Positions 25,792 through 35,647 of a stretch of DNA of 64,000 nucleotides are shown piece by piece. The notes below the pieces were generated by a model. It did not search any database. It had not been told where the DNA came from and was given only the letters and a program-made list of their open reading frames with translations. A program made the translations under genes and the position numbers. Numbering within the stretch: the first letter of the stretch is position 1; each line of letters begins with the position of its first letter. The DNA is taken from NCBI GenBank assembly GCA_963786195.1, contig CAWAYH010000010.1, positions 248,001 to 312,000 on the forward strand, in the 5' to 3' direction. The stretch comes from CAWAYH01 sp963786195 (GTDB taxonomy: Bacteria > Acidobacteriota > Vicinamibacteria > Vicinamibacterales > 2-12-FULL-66-21).

Positions 25792-28744
25792 ATGTCTTTC
25801 CTCGATCGTTTCAAGGCCCAACCCAAGTGGCGCAACCCGGATCCGGCTATCAGGCTGGCTGGCCTGGCGGAAGTGCCGGACGATGCCGAGCATTGGGCCG
25901 TCATCGCTGAGCTGGCGGCCTCGGACGAGGACGTCCGCGTCAGGCGCGCCGCCATCGCACGGATTGGCGTCGTCGGCTACCTGGCGCGGCTGGCACGGAC
26001 CGAGAAAGACGACGCGCTTCGGCGCGAGCTGGCCGACCGTCTCGTGGGCGTCGCCACCACACCGGCCGAGGCCGACGGCGACGCGGCGCTCGCCCTCGAC
26101 GGGTTGAGCGATCAGAAGCACTTTGCGGCGGTTGCGAAATCGTCGCCGCACGACACGGTCCGGACCGCCGCGGTCGCGCGCGTCCACGACCCGAAGCTGC
26201 TGGCGAGCGTCGCTCGCCACGCCAGCGATCCGCAGACCGCCCTCGACGCGCTCGCGCGCGTGACCGACCCGGCCGAACTGGCCTCGGTGGCGCTTAAAAC
26301 GGACCACAAGGACGCCGGCATCGCCGCCCTCGAGGGTGCGGTCGCGGCAGCCGCCTCGGATGCGGCGCGGCGGCAGCTGCTCGACGAGGTCACGGTGCGC
26401 GCCAAGAGCAAGTCGGTTGCGAAGCGCGGCCGGGCGATGCTCCAGGAATTCATCGATGCGGAGGCCGCCCGTCGGGCGGCGCGCGAGGAGTGGCAGCAGC
26501 GCGTGGCCGCCGTGATCGCACACGTGGAGGCGCTTCGGGCTGCGCCGCAGGCGCCCGACGCCATCGTCCAGCTTGGGGATGCCGACGCCGAGTGGCGCGA
26601 GCTCGTCGGCGGTGCCGGTTTCGAAGCCGACGAAGACACCGTGTCCCGCTTCGGAGCGGCGCTGGCGGACGCGCGGCACGCGATCGAGCAGCACGAACGC
26701 GCGGAGGCCGAGCGGCGAGCCGAAGCCGAGCGTGTGGCGGAGCGCCGGCGCGCCTTCGAATCGCTCTGCGAACGCGTCGAAACGCTCCGCGGTGACGATG
26801 CTGTCGCGGACGTCGATCGCGCGCGGGCGGAATGGGAAGGGCTCCCGGGCGCCACCGAGCAGGAGCGCTCGGACGCCGAGCTGCGGGCGCGCTTCGACGA
26901 CGCGTGCCGTCGCGCGATGGAGCGTCATCAGCGGCGGGAGGAGCTCGATCGGATTCACGCGCGGATGGACGCGCTGGCCCAGGAAGCCGAGCGCATCTCG
27001 ACAGCGGAGGACACGCTCGAGAACCTCGAAGCGTGGCGGGCGCTCAACAATGAGTGGAAGGCGCTCGTGCCGCAGGCCGACGGTCCGGACCCGGCGATCC
27101 CCGCGCGGTTTGCCGAGGCGGAGGGGCGCTTGCGTCAGCGCGCGGAAGAACGGCGCGCCGCCGCCGAGCGTGCGCAGAAGCAGCAGATCCTCCGGGTCGA
27201 ACAGCTCATCGAGCGCGTGGTGAAGCGCGCGGCGGCCGAGGACCTCTCGCTGCGCGAAGCGGATCGTGCGGTGCGCGACCTGCGCTCCGCCATCGAAGCG
27301 CCCCCGCGCATGGACGCGCGCGAGCTGCATGCGCTCGTCGAAAAGGTGAAGGCGGCCCTGGCCGTGATCTCTCCGCGCCTGCACGAGCTGCGGGAGATGG
27401 ACGAGTGGAAGCGTTTCGCCAACGCCGCCGTCCAGGAAGAACTGATCGCCAGAGCGGAGGCCGTGCGGGCGAAGTTCGGCATCGACAATCCCGAGGGCCC
27501 GAAGCCGGAGGACGTCGAGCACGCCGCGCGCGAGCTGCACGACATCCAGGAGCGCTGGAAGCATGTCGCCGAAGCGCCGCGTGCCCAGGCCCAGGCCCTC
27601 TGGCACCGCTACCGCCAGGCTGCCGATCCAATCCAGGTCAAGGCGCGCGACCTGTACGCGCAGCGCGCCGAGGAAAGAGGATCCAACCTCCAGCTCAAGA
27701 TGGCGCTCATCGAACGCGCCGAAGCGCTGGCCGACTCGACCGACTGGATCAAGACCGCCGACGAACTGAAAAAGCTGCAGGCCGAATGGCAGAAAGTTGG
27801 CCCGGTTCCGCGGCAGGACACCAAGATCACGTGGAAGCGCTTCCGTGACGCGTGCGACAAGTTCTTCACCAGAAGGAACGCCGACCTCTCGGAGCGCAAG
27901 GAGACGTGGGCGGCGAACCTCGCGCGCAAGGACGCGCTCTGCGCGCGTGCGGAAGAGCTGACCGCGTCACGCGAGTGGGATCGCGCGGCCGCCGAGATCC
28001 GCCGCCTCCAGGCAGACTGGAAGACGATCGGCCCTGTGCGCCGCAGCAAGTCAGAGGCGATCTGGCAGCGGTTCCGCGCGGCCTGCGACACGTTCTTCGA
28101 GCGCTACAAGCGGCGCGACGAGATCGAGCTGGAAGCCAAACAGGCCGACCGGGAAGCACTCGTCACCGAGCTCGAAGCGCTCGGACCGCCGGCCGCGTCC
28201 GAGGACGGACAGGCTCCCGCAGGTCTCACCCGATCTGCTCGAGCGCGTGCGCTCGCTGCGCAGCCGCTGGAACCAGACGACGCCGGTGGTCCGGCAGGGT
28301 GCCGACCCTCTGAGCGCGCGCTTCGTGGACGCGCTCGAGAAGCTGCTGGTCGGACACCCCGACGCGTTCAAGGGAACGGAGCTCGACGTCGAAGCCAGCC
28401 GGCAGAAGATGGAGAAGCTGTGCGCCCGCGTCGAGGGCTTCGCCACCGAGACGGCGGCCAAGCCCGCCGGCTCGCAGGCGCTGGCGGACATGCTCCGCGA
28501 GGCGCTGGCGAGCAACACCATCGGCGGCCGCGCCGGCGAAGAGTCGAAGTGGCGCAATATGGCGGAGGAAGTGCGACAGGCGCAGTCGTCGTGGAATCGG
28601 CTCGGCCCGATTCCCGGGGAGAGCGGCCGGCAGCTCGCCGAGCGTTTCCACCGTGCCTGCAATCGATTCTTCGATCAGTACCGGCGCAAGGTGCCGCCGC
28701 AGCACCAGACGCCGCGCAGCACCAAGCCGGTCGGAGCTCGATAG
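25792..28744 (+). CDS. Large DUF349-repeat coiled-coil protein, one frameshift
   Basis: About 983 residues. Residues 1-220 look like short HEAT-like helical repeats (LASVARHASDPQTALDALARV). Then come long charged helices with repeated Trp-containing DUF349 units: LEAWRALNNEWKALVPQADG, KKLQAEWQKVGPVPRQDTKI and RRLQADWKTIGPVRRSKSEA are the clearest. The frame shifts once at about 28207-28225, after which the last 170 residues continue (LLERVRSLRSRWNQTTPVV, then another DUF349-like SSWNRLGPIPGESGRQLAER). DUF349 proteins in other bacteria are linked to stress survival but have no assigned activity. Start at 25792 ATG; an in-frame TTG lies at 25777. Confidence 0.8.
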
Positions 28745-28747
28745 AAA

Positions 28748-28827
28748 GGGAGAAGGGAAAAGGGAGAAGGGAAAAGGGAAGGAACAAGTCATTGTCCTTG
28801 TCCCTTGTCCCTTGTCCCTTATCCCTT
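28748..28827. repeat. Inverted heptamer array, words GGGARAA and GTCCCTT
   Basis: Five GGGAGAA/GGGAAAA heptamers (28748-28782) face GTCCCTT-type heptamers (28794-28827) on the opposite strand sense. The array separates two convergent genes and contains the stop codon of the amidohydrolase. It could act as a bidirectional terminator-like stem. Confidence 0.85.
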
Positions 28828-30543
28828 CTTGTACCGAACCTGCCCGCCAACGATCGTGTACATCACCTGCGCGGTGGGAATCTGGTCCTCGGGGACCGTC
28901 ATGATGTCCTTCGAGAGAACGACCAGGTCCGCGTACTTGCCGACTTTCAGCGAGCCCTTGGAGTTCTCCTCGAACGCCGCATAGGCGCCCTGGATTGTGT
29001 AGGAGCGCAGCGCCTCGATGCGGCTCATGCGCTGGTCGGGATAGAACACGCTCCCGTCCTTCAGCTTGCGGCTGACGGTCGCGTAATAGCTGGCAATCGG
29101 GTCGACGTCCTCGACTGGCGCGTCCGTGCCGTTCGTCACGACGGCGCCCGACTTCATCAGCTTCTGCCAGACGTAGGCGCCCTCTTCGGCGCGTTTGGGT
29201 CCGAGGCGTGCGAGCACGTACGGCGCGTCGGACGTGCAGTGGATACCTTCCATCGATGCGATGACACCGAGCTTGCCGAACCTCGGGATGTCGGTCGGAT
29301 GGAGGTGCTGCGAATGCTCGATTCGCCAGCGCACGTCCTTCTTGTCGGGGTTTGCCTTGAACGCCTCTTCGAAGATGTTCAGCGTTTCGCGGTTCGCGCG
29401 GTCGCCGATGGCGTGGACGCAGAGCTGATAGCCATGCTGCATCGCGAGCCTGGCGGTCTCGCGAATCTCGTCGACCGGCGTCGTGTTCAGGCCGGTGCTG
29501 TCGGGCTTGTCGGCGTAGGGTTCGAGCAGCCACGCGCCGCGTGAGCCGAGCGCACCGTCGATCGCGCGCTTGATCGCGCGGACGGTGAGGTGCCCGTTGC
29601 CGTAATCGATCATCCGGTATTGCGCGAGCTTCGGCGCCTCACGCGCGTTGTTTTCGCGGACCATCACCCAGAGCCGGATCCCCATCTTCCCTTCGTCGAC
29701 CATCCGCTTCATCAGATCGATGTCGTCGAACGAGGAGCCGGCGTCCTGAAAGCTCGTGACGCCCTTCGACAGCGCTTCCTGCGCGGCCAGCTCGAGGATC
29801 GTGCGCGCGCGCGCGGTCGTCTCCTCCGCGGTCGGACGCGGTGCGCCGGCGTCGCGCCGGATGAGACGGGACGCCGTCTCACGAAAGAGCCCGGTCGGGT
29901 TTCCGTTGGCATCCTTCAGGATCTCGCCGCCCTCCGGGTTCTTCATGTCCTTGGTGACGCCCGACAGCTCCATGGCCGTTGCGTTGGCGAAGCTGGCGTG
30001 GCCGCTGGCATGCGTCAGCAGGACCGGGTTGTTCGGCGAGACTTTGCTGAGCGACGCATGCGTGGGGAATCCCTCGACGTTCGGCTGCGGCGCGCGCGTC
30101 CACTTCTCCTGGTGCCATCCGCGGCCGTAGATCCATTCGCCAGGCTTGGCCGCCTTCGCCGCCTTCTCGACCATGGCGACGATCTCGTCCCACGACGTGG
30201 CCGACATCAGCTTCAGGTTCAGCTGCGTCGTGCCGACGCCCGTGAAGTGACCATGACTCTCGACGAATCCCGGCATGGCCATCTGTCCCTTGAGATCGAT
30301 GACCTGCGTGCCCGGACCGATGTAAGGCTTGATGTCCGCGCTCGTACCGAGCGCGACGATCCGATCGCCTCGCACGGCAACCGCCTGGACCTCGGCCGGA
30401 CTGGTCTCGACGGTGACGATCTTGCCGTTCGTCAGCACCAGGGTGGCGGGCTGGACCTGCTGTGGCGATCGCGCCGCGAGTGCGGCGAGGGTGCCCGCCA
30501 CGGTCAGCGTCAGGGCGATCGCAATCAGGATTTTTCGCGTCAT
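28819..30543 (-). CDS. Exported amidohydrolase (YtcJ/Amidohydrolase_3 family)
   Basis: 574 residues with a signal peptide (ILIAIALTLTVAGTLAALAA). Metal-dependent TIM-barrel hydrolase: the first ligands are in MPGFVESHGHFTGVG, with YGRGWHQEKWTR, GVTSFQDAG, the metal His in LCVHAIGDRANRE and RWRIEHSQHLHP, and a late Asp in VVTNGTDAPVEDVDP. The C-terminal beta-sandwich returns with GSLKVGKYADLVVLSKD. The last codons (YKKG, stop) lie in the heptamer array. It is followed, 3 bp before its start codon, by the second amidohydrolase gene upstream on the same strand, so they are probably co-transcribed. Substrate unknown; relatives hydrolyse N-formyl or N-acyl groups. Confidence 0.88.
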   Translation of the reverse strand: MTRKILIAIALTLTVAGTLAALAARSPQQVQPATLVLTNGKIVTVETSPAEVQAVAVRGDRIVALGTSADIKPYIGPGTQVIDLKGQMAMPGFVESHGHFTGVGTTQLNLKLMSATSWDEIVAMVEKAAKAAKPGEWIYGRGWHQEKWTRAPQPNVEGFPTHASLSKVSPNNPVLLTHASGHASFANATAMELSGVTKDMKNPEGGEILKDANGNPTGLFRETASRLIRRDAGAPRPTAEETTARARTILELAAQEALSKGVTSFQDAGSSFDDIDLMKRMVDEGKMGIRLWVMVRENNAREAPKLAQYRMIDYGNGHLTVRAIKRAIDGALGSRGAWLLEPYADKPDSTGLNTTPVDEIRETARLAMQHGYQLCVHAIGDRANRETLNIFEEAFKANPDKKDVRWRIEHSQHLHPTDIPRFGKLGVIASMEGIHCTSDAPYVLARLGPKRAEEGAYVWQKLMKSGAVVTNGTDAPVEDVDPIASYYATVSRKLKDGSVFYPDQRMSRIEALRSYTIQGAYAAFEENSKGSLKVGKYADLVVLSKDIMTVPEDQIPTAQVMYTIVGGQVRYKKG

Positions 30544-30546
30544 TGA

Positions 30547-31498
30547 TTACCCCATCGGAAACAATCGATCGAAATTGCCGGCGAGGATCTTCGCCCGATC
30601 CTCGTCGCCGACGCCTGCGGCTGTCAGAGCCGCGACCTGCGCGTCATAGATCGGCCGCTGCCAGCCGCGCGGGAAGAACGAGGAATCCGTACCGAAAATG
30701 ACCCGGTCCGGGCCCGCGACCACCAGCGCCTGGCGATAGACGCCTTCGAGCGTCAGCTGGGGATAGTACCTCATCCAGCTGTTGGAGCTGGAGGTGTCCA
30801 GATGAATGTTCGGGCACTGGTCCGCAGCCATCAGCGCTTCGCGCAGCTGCCCGGCGCCGAAATGCGGAATGATGACGGGCACGGTGGGGTTCCGTTGCGC
30901 CACGGCCGTAACGGCCAGCGGGTCGCCGAGCCGAAGGTCGAACGGCGACGGCAGCCCGAGCTTCCTGCGTACGCCGACGCTCAGCACACCACAGTGCACG
31001 AACACCACGGCCCGATGCGCGGCCGCGGCCTCGAAGACCTTCCCTACCTTCTCATCGTCCATGTGATAACGGTGCATGGCCGGGAACAACGCAGATCGCT
31101 CGATGCCCGAGCGGCCCGAGCGCGCGCGCGAGGCGATCGGGGGCGTCCGGCGCCGTGGGGTTGAACATGAAGAACCCGACGAACCGGCGCGGGTGTCGAG
31201 ACACGGCAACCGAGACCGAGTCTTCGTCGCCTGGAATGCTCGCAATCAACGCGCAGCGCGAGACGGCATGACGATCCAGCTCGGCGACCCACCGGTCCGA
31301 AAGCTCCTCCGGCGCGCCAGGGTCATCCCAGCCAAGCAGCCGAGACACCGCCGCGGCCCGGTTGTCCGCCGGCAGGTCGGCACGGTCCTTCGTCAGCAGC
31401 TCCAGGAAGCGGGAGGAGAAGAAGTGGCAGTGAGCATCGCACAAGCGGATTGCCGATTGCGGGTTGGGGATTGCCGATTGGGATTGCGGCGTGTCCAT
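30547..31498 (-). CDS. Amidohydrolase-2 family metal-dependent hydrolase, frameshifted
   Basis: About 315 residues in two frames. The N-terminal frame has LCDAHCHFFSSRFLELL (HxH metal motif); the C-terminal frame continues from about 31130 with MHRYHMDDEKVGKVFEAAA, VVFVHCGVLSVGVRRKLG, VPVIIPHFGAGQLREAL, NIHLDTSSSNSWM and VIFGTDSSFFPRGW, the standard His, His and Asp ligands. The protein is probably cytoplasmic. The 31498 start makes the first 17 residues (PQSQSAI, NPQSAI) from the heptamer array; a TTG about 51 bp downstream, giving (M)CDAHCHFF, is an alternative start. Pairing with the exported amidohydrolase suggests a shared substrate class, by inference only. Confidence 0.8.
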
Positions 31499-31689
31499 TG
31501 CGGATTGATTGAGGATTGCGGATTGATTGAGGATTACGGAGGTTGATTGTATTGCGGATTGCCGATTGCGGGTCCTCGATCGTCAATCCCCGATCCGCAA
31601 TCCCCAATCAATCCGCAATCCCCAGCTGCAATCTCGCAATCCCCAGTCCGCAATCCCAATCGGCAATCCCCAATCCGCAATCGGCAATG
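31446..31689. repeat. Large inverted heptamer array, words GGATTGC and CAATCCC
   Basis: About 244 bp built from 7-bp units: the left half (to about 31572) reads GGATTGC, CGATTGC, GGATTGA and variants, the right half (from about 31584) CAATCCC, CAATCCG, CAATCGG. The halves are complementary in sense and could form a very long imperfect stem. It lies between the amidohydrolase start and the response-regulator stop and enters the amidohydrolase reading frame. Confidence 0.9.
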
Positions 31690-31694
31690 TATCT

Positions 31695-32377
31695 TCAGCC
31701 CACAAACTTATAGCCCATGCCGTGGACGGTGAGGATGTACTGCGGGTGTCTGGGGTTGGGCTCGATCTTCTGGCGGAGCCAGGCGACGTGGACGTCGACG
31801 GTCCGGGTGGAGGGCATGGCGTTGTAGCCCCAGACCTCGTTCAGCAGCTCTTCGCGCGTCAGCGTGGCGCCGCGGTGCTCGATGAAATAGCGCAGGAGCT
31901 GGAACTCACGCGCCGACAGGTCCAGCGAGTCGCCCGCGCGCGTGACTTCGGCCTTGCGGAAATCGACTCGGATGTCGCCGAACTGATGCCCTTCGGCCGG
32001 ATGCGGCACGGCCGGTGCCCGCCGCAGCTTGGCCTCGATGCGCGCCAGCAGCTCGACCATCTCGAACGGCTTCGTCACGTAGTCGTCGGCGCCGAGCTTG
32101 AGGCCGACGACCTTGTCGACGACCTGCCCGCGCGCGGTGAGCATGATCACCGGCGTTTCGATGCCCCGCTTGCGCAGCTCGCGCAGCACGTCGAAGCCAC
32201 CCAGGCGCGGCAGCATCACGTCGAGCAGCACCAGATCGAAGGCCTCGGCCGACGCACGCTCGAGGCCGCTCTCGCCGTCGGCGCTGGATTCGACTGCGTA
32301 GCCTTCGCGCGTCAGCCGGTCGGTGAGCGTCGAGGACCAGGCCCGGGTTCGTCTTCGACGAGCAGCAGGCGCTTCAC
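31695..32377 (-). CDS. OmpR/PhoB-family response regulator, frameshifted near N-terminus
   Basis: About 227 residues. GTG start at 32377 gives VKRLLLVEDEPG, whose acidic pair opens the receiver; two extra bases near 32330-32350 then shift the frame. The rest is intact: phospho-acceptor Asp in FDLVLLDVMLPRLGG, PVIMLTARG, the Lys in DDYVTKPFE, and a C-terminal winged helix (LSAREFQLLRYFIEHRGATL, then VDVHVAWLRQKIEP and ILTVHGMGYKFVG). The start overlaps the kinase stop once its frame is corrected (GTGA). It should bind DNA after phosphorylation by the upstream kinase. Confidence 0.9.
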
Positions 32378-34323
32378 GACGCGACCGGCTGGTCGGACGT
32401 CGACCTCGTGGCCGATGGGCGCAGCCTCTTCGCTCGCCGCGGGAAGCTGAACGGTGAACTCGCTGCCCGCGCCCGGTGCGCTCGTCACCGTGATCCGTCC
32501 ACCGTGGGCCACGACGATCCGCTGGACCAGGCTCAACCCGAGACCGGCGCCCTGGGTCTGGGCCGCGACGACGTCCGCGGCACGATAGAAGGGCTCGAAG
32601 ATGCGCGACTGCTCCGCAGGTCGCGATGCCGATGCCGCGATCGGCGACGGTAATCCACACCTCGTTCCCGACCCTGCGCGCGGTCAGGCCTATCCACCCA
32701 CCCGCCAGCGCCGTACTTGATGGCGTTGTCGATCAGATTCTGGAATACGCGGCGGAGCGCCGGCTCGTCACCGGCAACCGGCGGCAGTCCGGACGGCAGT
32801 TCGAGCTCGACTTCGCATGCCGGCGCCGTCGAGCAGAGTCGGACGACGCCGAGACGACGTCGCGCAGGAGCGGCTCGATGGCCACACGACTGCAGCGCGA
32901 ATCCGCGCTGACCGGACTGAATCCCCGCGAGCTCCAGGATCTGCTCGACCATGTCGGTGAGCCGCCGGCCCTCGGTCCGCATCAGCTCGCCGTACCGCTT
33001 GATCTGCGCGTCATCGTGCACGACGCCGTCAGCCAGGTTCTCTGCCGCGGATCGAATCACGGCCAGCGGCGTGCGCAGCTCGTGCGACACGGCCGCGACG
33101 AACTCCATCTGCTGCTTCGCGAGCTCCTGCGACCGTCGCGTGGAGAGCACGAGCAGGCCCATGCTCGCACCGAGCAGCGCCAGGATGCTCGAGCTGACGA
33201 CGAGGTTGCGCCGGCGCTGCGCGTTGACCGCCGCCTCGAGGGAGCCGGACGGGTGCTTCACCAGCAGTCTCCAGAACGGCAAGCCGACGGTCGTCGTCAC
33301 GCGCGTCGACGTGGTGCCGCGCACACCGCCGCCGCCGGCGTTGGCGCCCCGCTGAATCATGATCGACAAGGGACGCGTCTCGGTCACCGTGAACGGGCCC
33401 TTGCCCGGCGGAACCGAAAACGTCGCGCCATGCATGGACGTCGAGAATGCGGTCGTGAAGCGGCGCACCTCCGAGGCCAGCGTCGTGAAGTCCTGCATGC
33501 GGACCTGAAACAGATCCGCTGCGGCATCGGAGGGAGCGTCGGACGCGGGTGCGAAGCCCGCCGTTGACTGGAACACCACGCCGTTCGTGGACTCACGTTC
33601 GACGACCGCCACCTGGTAATCAAGGCCTCCGCCGGGGGCACTGAAGTAGCGATCGGCGAGGGACGGCAGCAGCTCGCCCTTCACGTAGTCGAGATCGATC
33701 GTGACGATCGACAGCGCAAGCGCCGAGGACGTGCGGACGTCTGGGGCCGGTGCCGCCACGAAGACCATCGGCATCGGCACCACGAGCGCGGGGACGCTCG
33801 CCCAGATTGCCGACGGTACGCTCCGGAGGACGACCGTACTGCCCGCTGGTCCATGCTCCCGCGTGGACGTGCCAACAATGTGTTCGCGCCAGTTCGCCAT
33901 CGACGCCGGCCAGTCTGCAGCGGCAACGGTTCGTGTCGCCGGGTCGAACCGGCGCAGGATCGGCTCGCCCTTCTCGGGTTGCGTGAAGATGTAATAGTCC
34001 TTCAGCAGGCGCGGGAACCGCGCGCTGGCCTGCCATCGGTCGTAGCGCGTCGCGAAGCGCTCGGCGATCTCGGCGTCCGTCGTGCCGGGAACATCGAGCT
34101 GAAAGAGCAGGTACGCGCGCGTGAGCTCGCGATCGAAGTCCTGCGCGAACTCGGTCGCGCCGGCGCTCAGCCGCGTGCGGGTGCGCTCGCGCTCCCCATC
34201 GCTGATCTGTCCCAGCCAGCGGTATTGCAGCACCGCAAGGAGCGCGATCAGCCCCAGGAGGGCGATCGCCACGACGAACACCGGCGGCCTGAACAATCGC
34301 TTCAGGGCCGCGAAACCCACCAT
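32374..34323 (-). CDS. Sensor histidine kinase, C-terminal half frameshifted
   Basis: About 650 residues. TM1 near residues 14-32 (FVVAIALLGLIALLAVL) is followed by a periplasmic sensor region of about 350 residues with no recognised domain. TM2 is near residues 378-398 (SSSILALLGASMGLLVL), then the H-box VAAVSHELRTPLAV with His near 415. The N-box (FQNLIDNAIKYG) and G boxes (ITVADRGIGIA; LGLSLVQRIVVAHGG) appear in changing frames because of indels at about 32590-32850. A last shift hides the natural C-terminus, which I read as DQPVAS with a stop at 32374-32376 overlapping the regulator start. It is divergent from the secreted protein at 34508 and receptor at 35648, which are plausible targets. 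Confidence 0.85.
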
Positions 34324-34507
34324 AATCGCGAGTCTAGCACGCGATCTGCAGGCTGCGAGATGGCCCCCCGTCAGGTTTTACGTCCTTAACAAACTCTTAG
34401 CCCCGGCTTAACCACCGCACACGTCCGCCCATCGCATCATCGTCGTCAGACCCTCGGCGAGAACGACAGCAGAGAAACGCTCCGACCTTGGAACGAAAGG
34501 TGAGGCC

Positions 34508-35578
34508 ATGCACATCCGGAAAGACTCACTGCTCTTCACAGCGTTCGTGTTCATGATGGCCGCGCACGTCGCGCTGGCGGTCCGCGACGCCGGCGATCCG
34601 AAAGCGGATGAAATCATCGCGAGTGCGCGCAAGGCGCTCGGCGGTGAGAAAAAGCTTGCAGCGCTCAAGACCCTCTCGCTCCGCGGAGAGTACCGGCGCG
34701 AGATGTCCGCGGGGCCCCTCGGCGGCGCCGGCGGCACGTTCGTCATGATGGGCGGTGGTGGCGGCGCCATGAGCGCCGGTGGATCTCAGGCCACCGGCAA
34801 GATCGAAATCGACGTCGAGTTCCCCGACAAGTACCTCCGTTCCGACATCGGATCCTCGGGATTCGCGATGACGCGGAACGATGGCTTCGAAGGCAGCCGT
34901 CCGTTCCTCGAGATCGTTCCGAACGCGCCCGGCGCGCAAATCAGAGTCGACAACCCCGCGGACGATCCCGAGCGCGCAAAGACCGCGCTCAAGCGGAACA
35001 ATCGCGATCTCGCCCGGCTGCTCCTCGGGCTCGTCGCCGGCACGCAGCCGGGTTTCCAGGTGACCTACTCCTACGTCGCGCAGGCGGAGGCGCCCGAGGG
35101 CAAGGCTGATGTGATCGAGGTCGCCGGGCCGGAGGACTTCAAGGCCCGGCTCTTCATCGACAGCCAGACGCGCCTGCCGCTCATGCTCACCTACATCGAG
35201 GCCGAAGCACGGCCGATCGTCAGGACGATGACCCGGGATGGACGCGGCGGTTCGGGAACCGGAGGAACGGCGACAGGGACAGTCGTGCAGGGCGCGGGCG
35301 CCGGTGCCGCGGGCGGCGGCGGGCATCCGCAGGCCTCATCGTTGACGCCGGAACAGCGCGAGCAGCTCGACAAGCAGATACGCGAGGCAGAAGCCACGCC
35401 GCCGAAGATGGTCGAGTTCCGCATGTTCTTCTCCGACTATCGCGAGGTCGACGGCGTCTCGCTCCCGCATCACATCGTCCGCGGCACCGCCGAGAAGACC
35501 ACGGAAGAGTGGGACATCAAGAGCTATCAGGTGAACCCGAAGATCAAGGCCGACCGCTTCAAGGTCGGAGCCAAATGA
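34508..35578 (+). CDS. Exported hypothetical protein, LolA-like fold suspected
   Basis: 356 residues with a signal peptide (LLFTAFVFMMAAHVALA). The mature N-terminus KADEIIASARKALGGEKKLAALKTLSLRGEYRR resembles acidobacterial outer-membrane lipoprotein-sorting-like proteins (quoted here as two motifs: KADEIIASARKALGG and LAALKTLSLRGEYRR). A Gly-rich insert (residues 80-95) and a second Gly/Thr/Ala-rich stretch (about 240-280) interrupt it. Later segments (FKARLFIDSQTRLPLMLTYI, FSDYREVDGVSLPHHIVRG) look like repeated beta-strands of a half-barrel. A good ribosome site (AAAGGTGAGG) precedes the start. It is followed 69 bp later by an outer-membrane receptor, suggesting joint envelope function. 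Confidence 0.65.
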   Translation: MHIRKDSLLFTAFVFMMAAHVALAVRDAGDPKADEIIASARKALGGEKKLAALKTLSLRGEYRREMSAGPLGGAGGTFVMMGGGGGAMSAGGSQATGKIEIDVEFPDKYLRSDIGSSGFAMTRNDGFEGSRPFLEIVPNAPGAQIRVDNPADDPERAKTALKRNNRDLARLLLGLVAGTQPGFQVTYSYVAQAEAPEGKADVIEVAGPEDFKARLFIDSQTRLPLMLTYIEAEARPIVRTMTRDGRGGSGTGGTATGTVVQGAGAGAAGGGGHPQASSLTPEQREQLDKQIREAEATPPKMVEFRMFFSDYREVDGVSLPHHIVRGTAEKTTEEWDIKSYQVNPKIKADRFKVGAK

Positions 35579-35581
35579 ATC

Positions 35582-35630
35582 CACGGAAAACACGGACAAC
35601 CACCGCGGGCAACACGGACAACACGGATCG
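35582..35630. repeat. Nonamer repeat, word CACGGACAA
   Basis: Four copies of a 9-bp word (CACGGAAAA, CACGGACAA, CACGGACAA, CACGGATCG) with one diverged insert fill the gap between the secreted protein and the receptor gene. Confidence 0.6.
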
Positions 35631-35647
35631 CTAGAAGAAGAGTGGCT

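Noticed and set aside
31446..31689. CRISPR-like array.
   Set aside because: Units are 7 bp without spacers and no cas genes are present.
31695..34323. Histidine kinase and response regulator appear fused in one frame.
   Set aside because: A one-base correction before 32374 gives the kinase a natural end (DQPVAS) whose stop overlaps a GTG start, the usual coupled arrangement.
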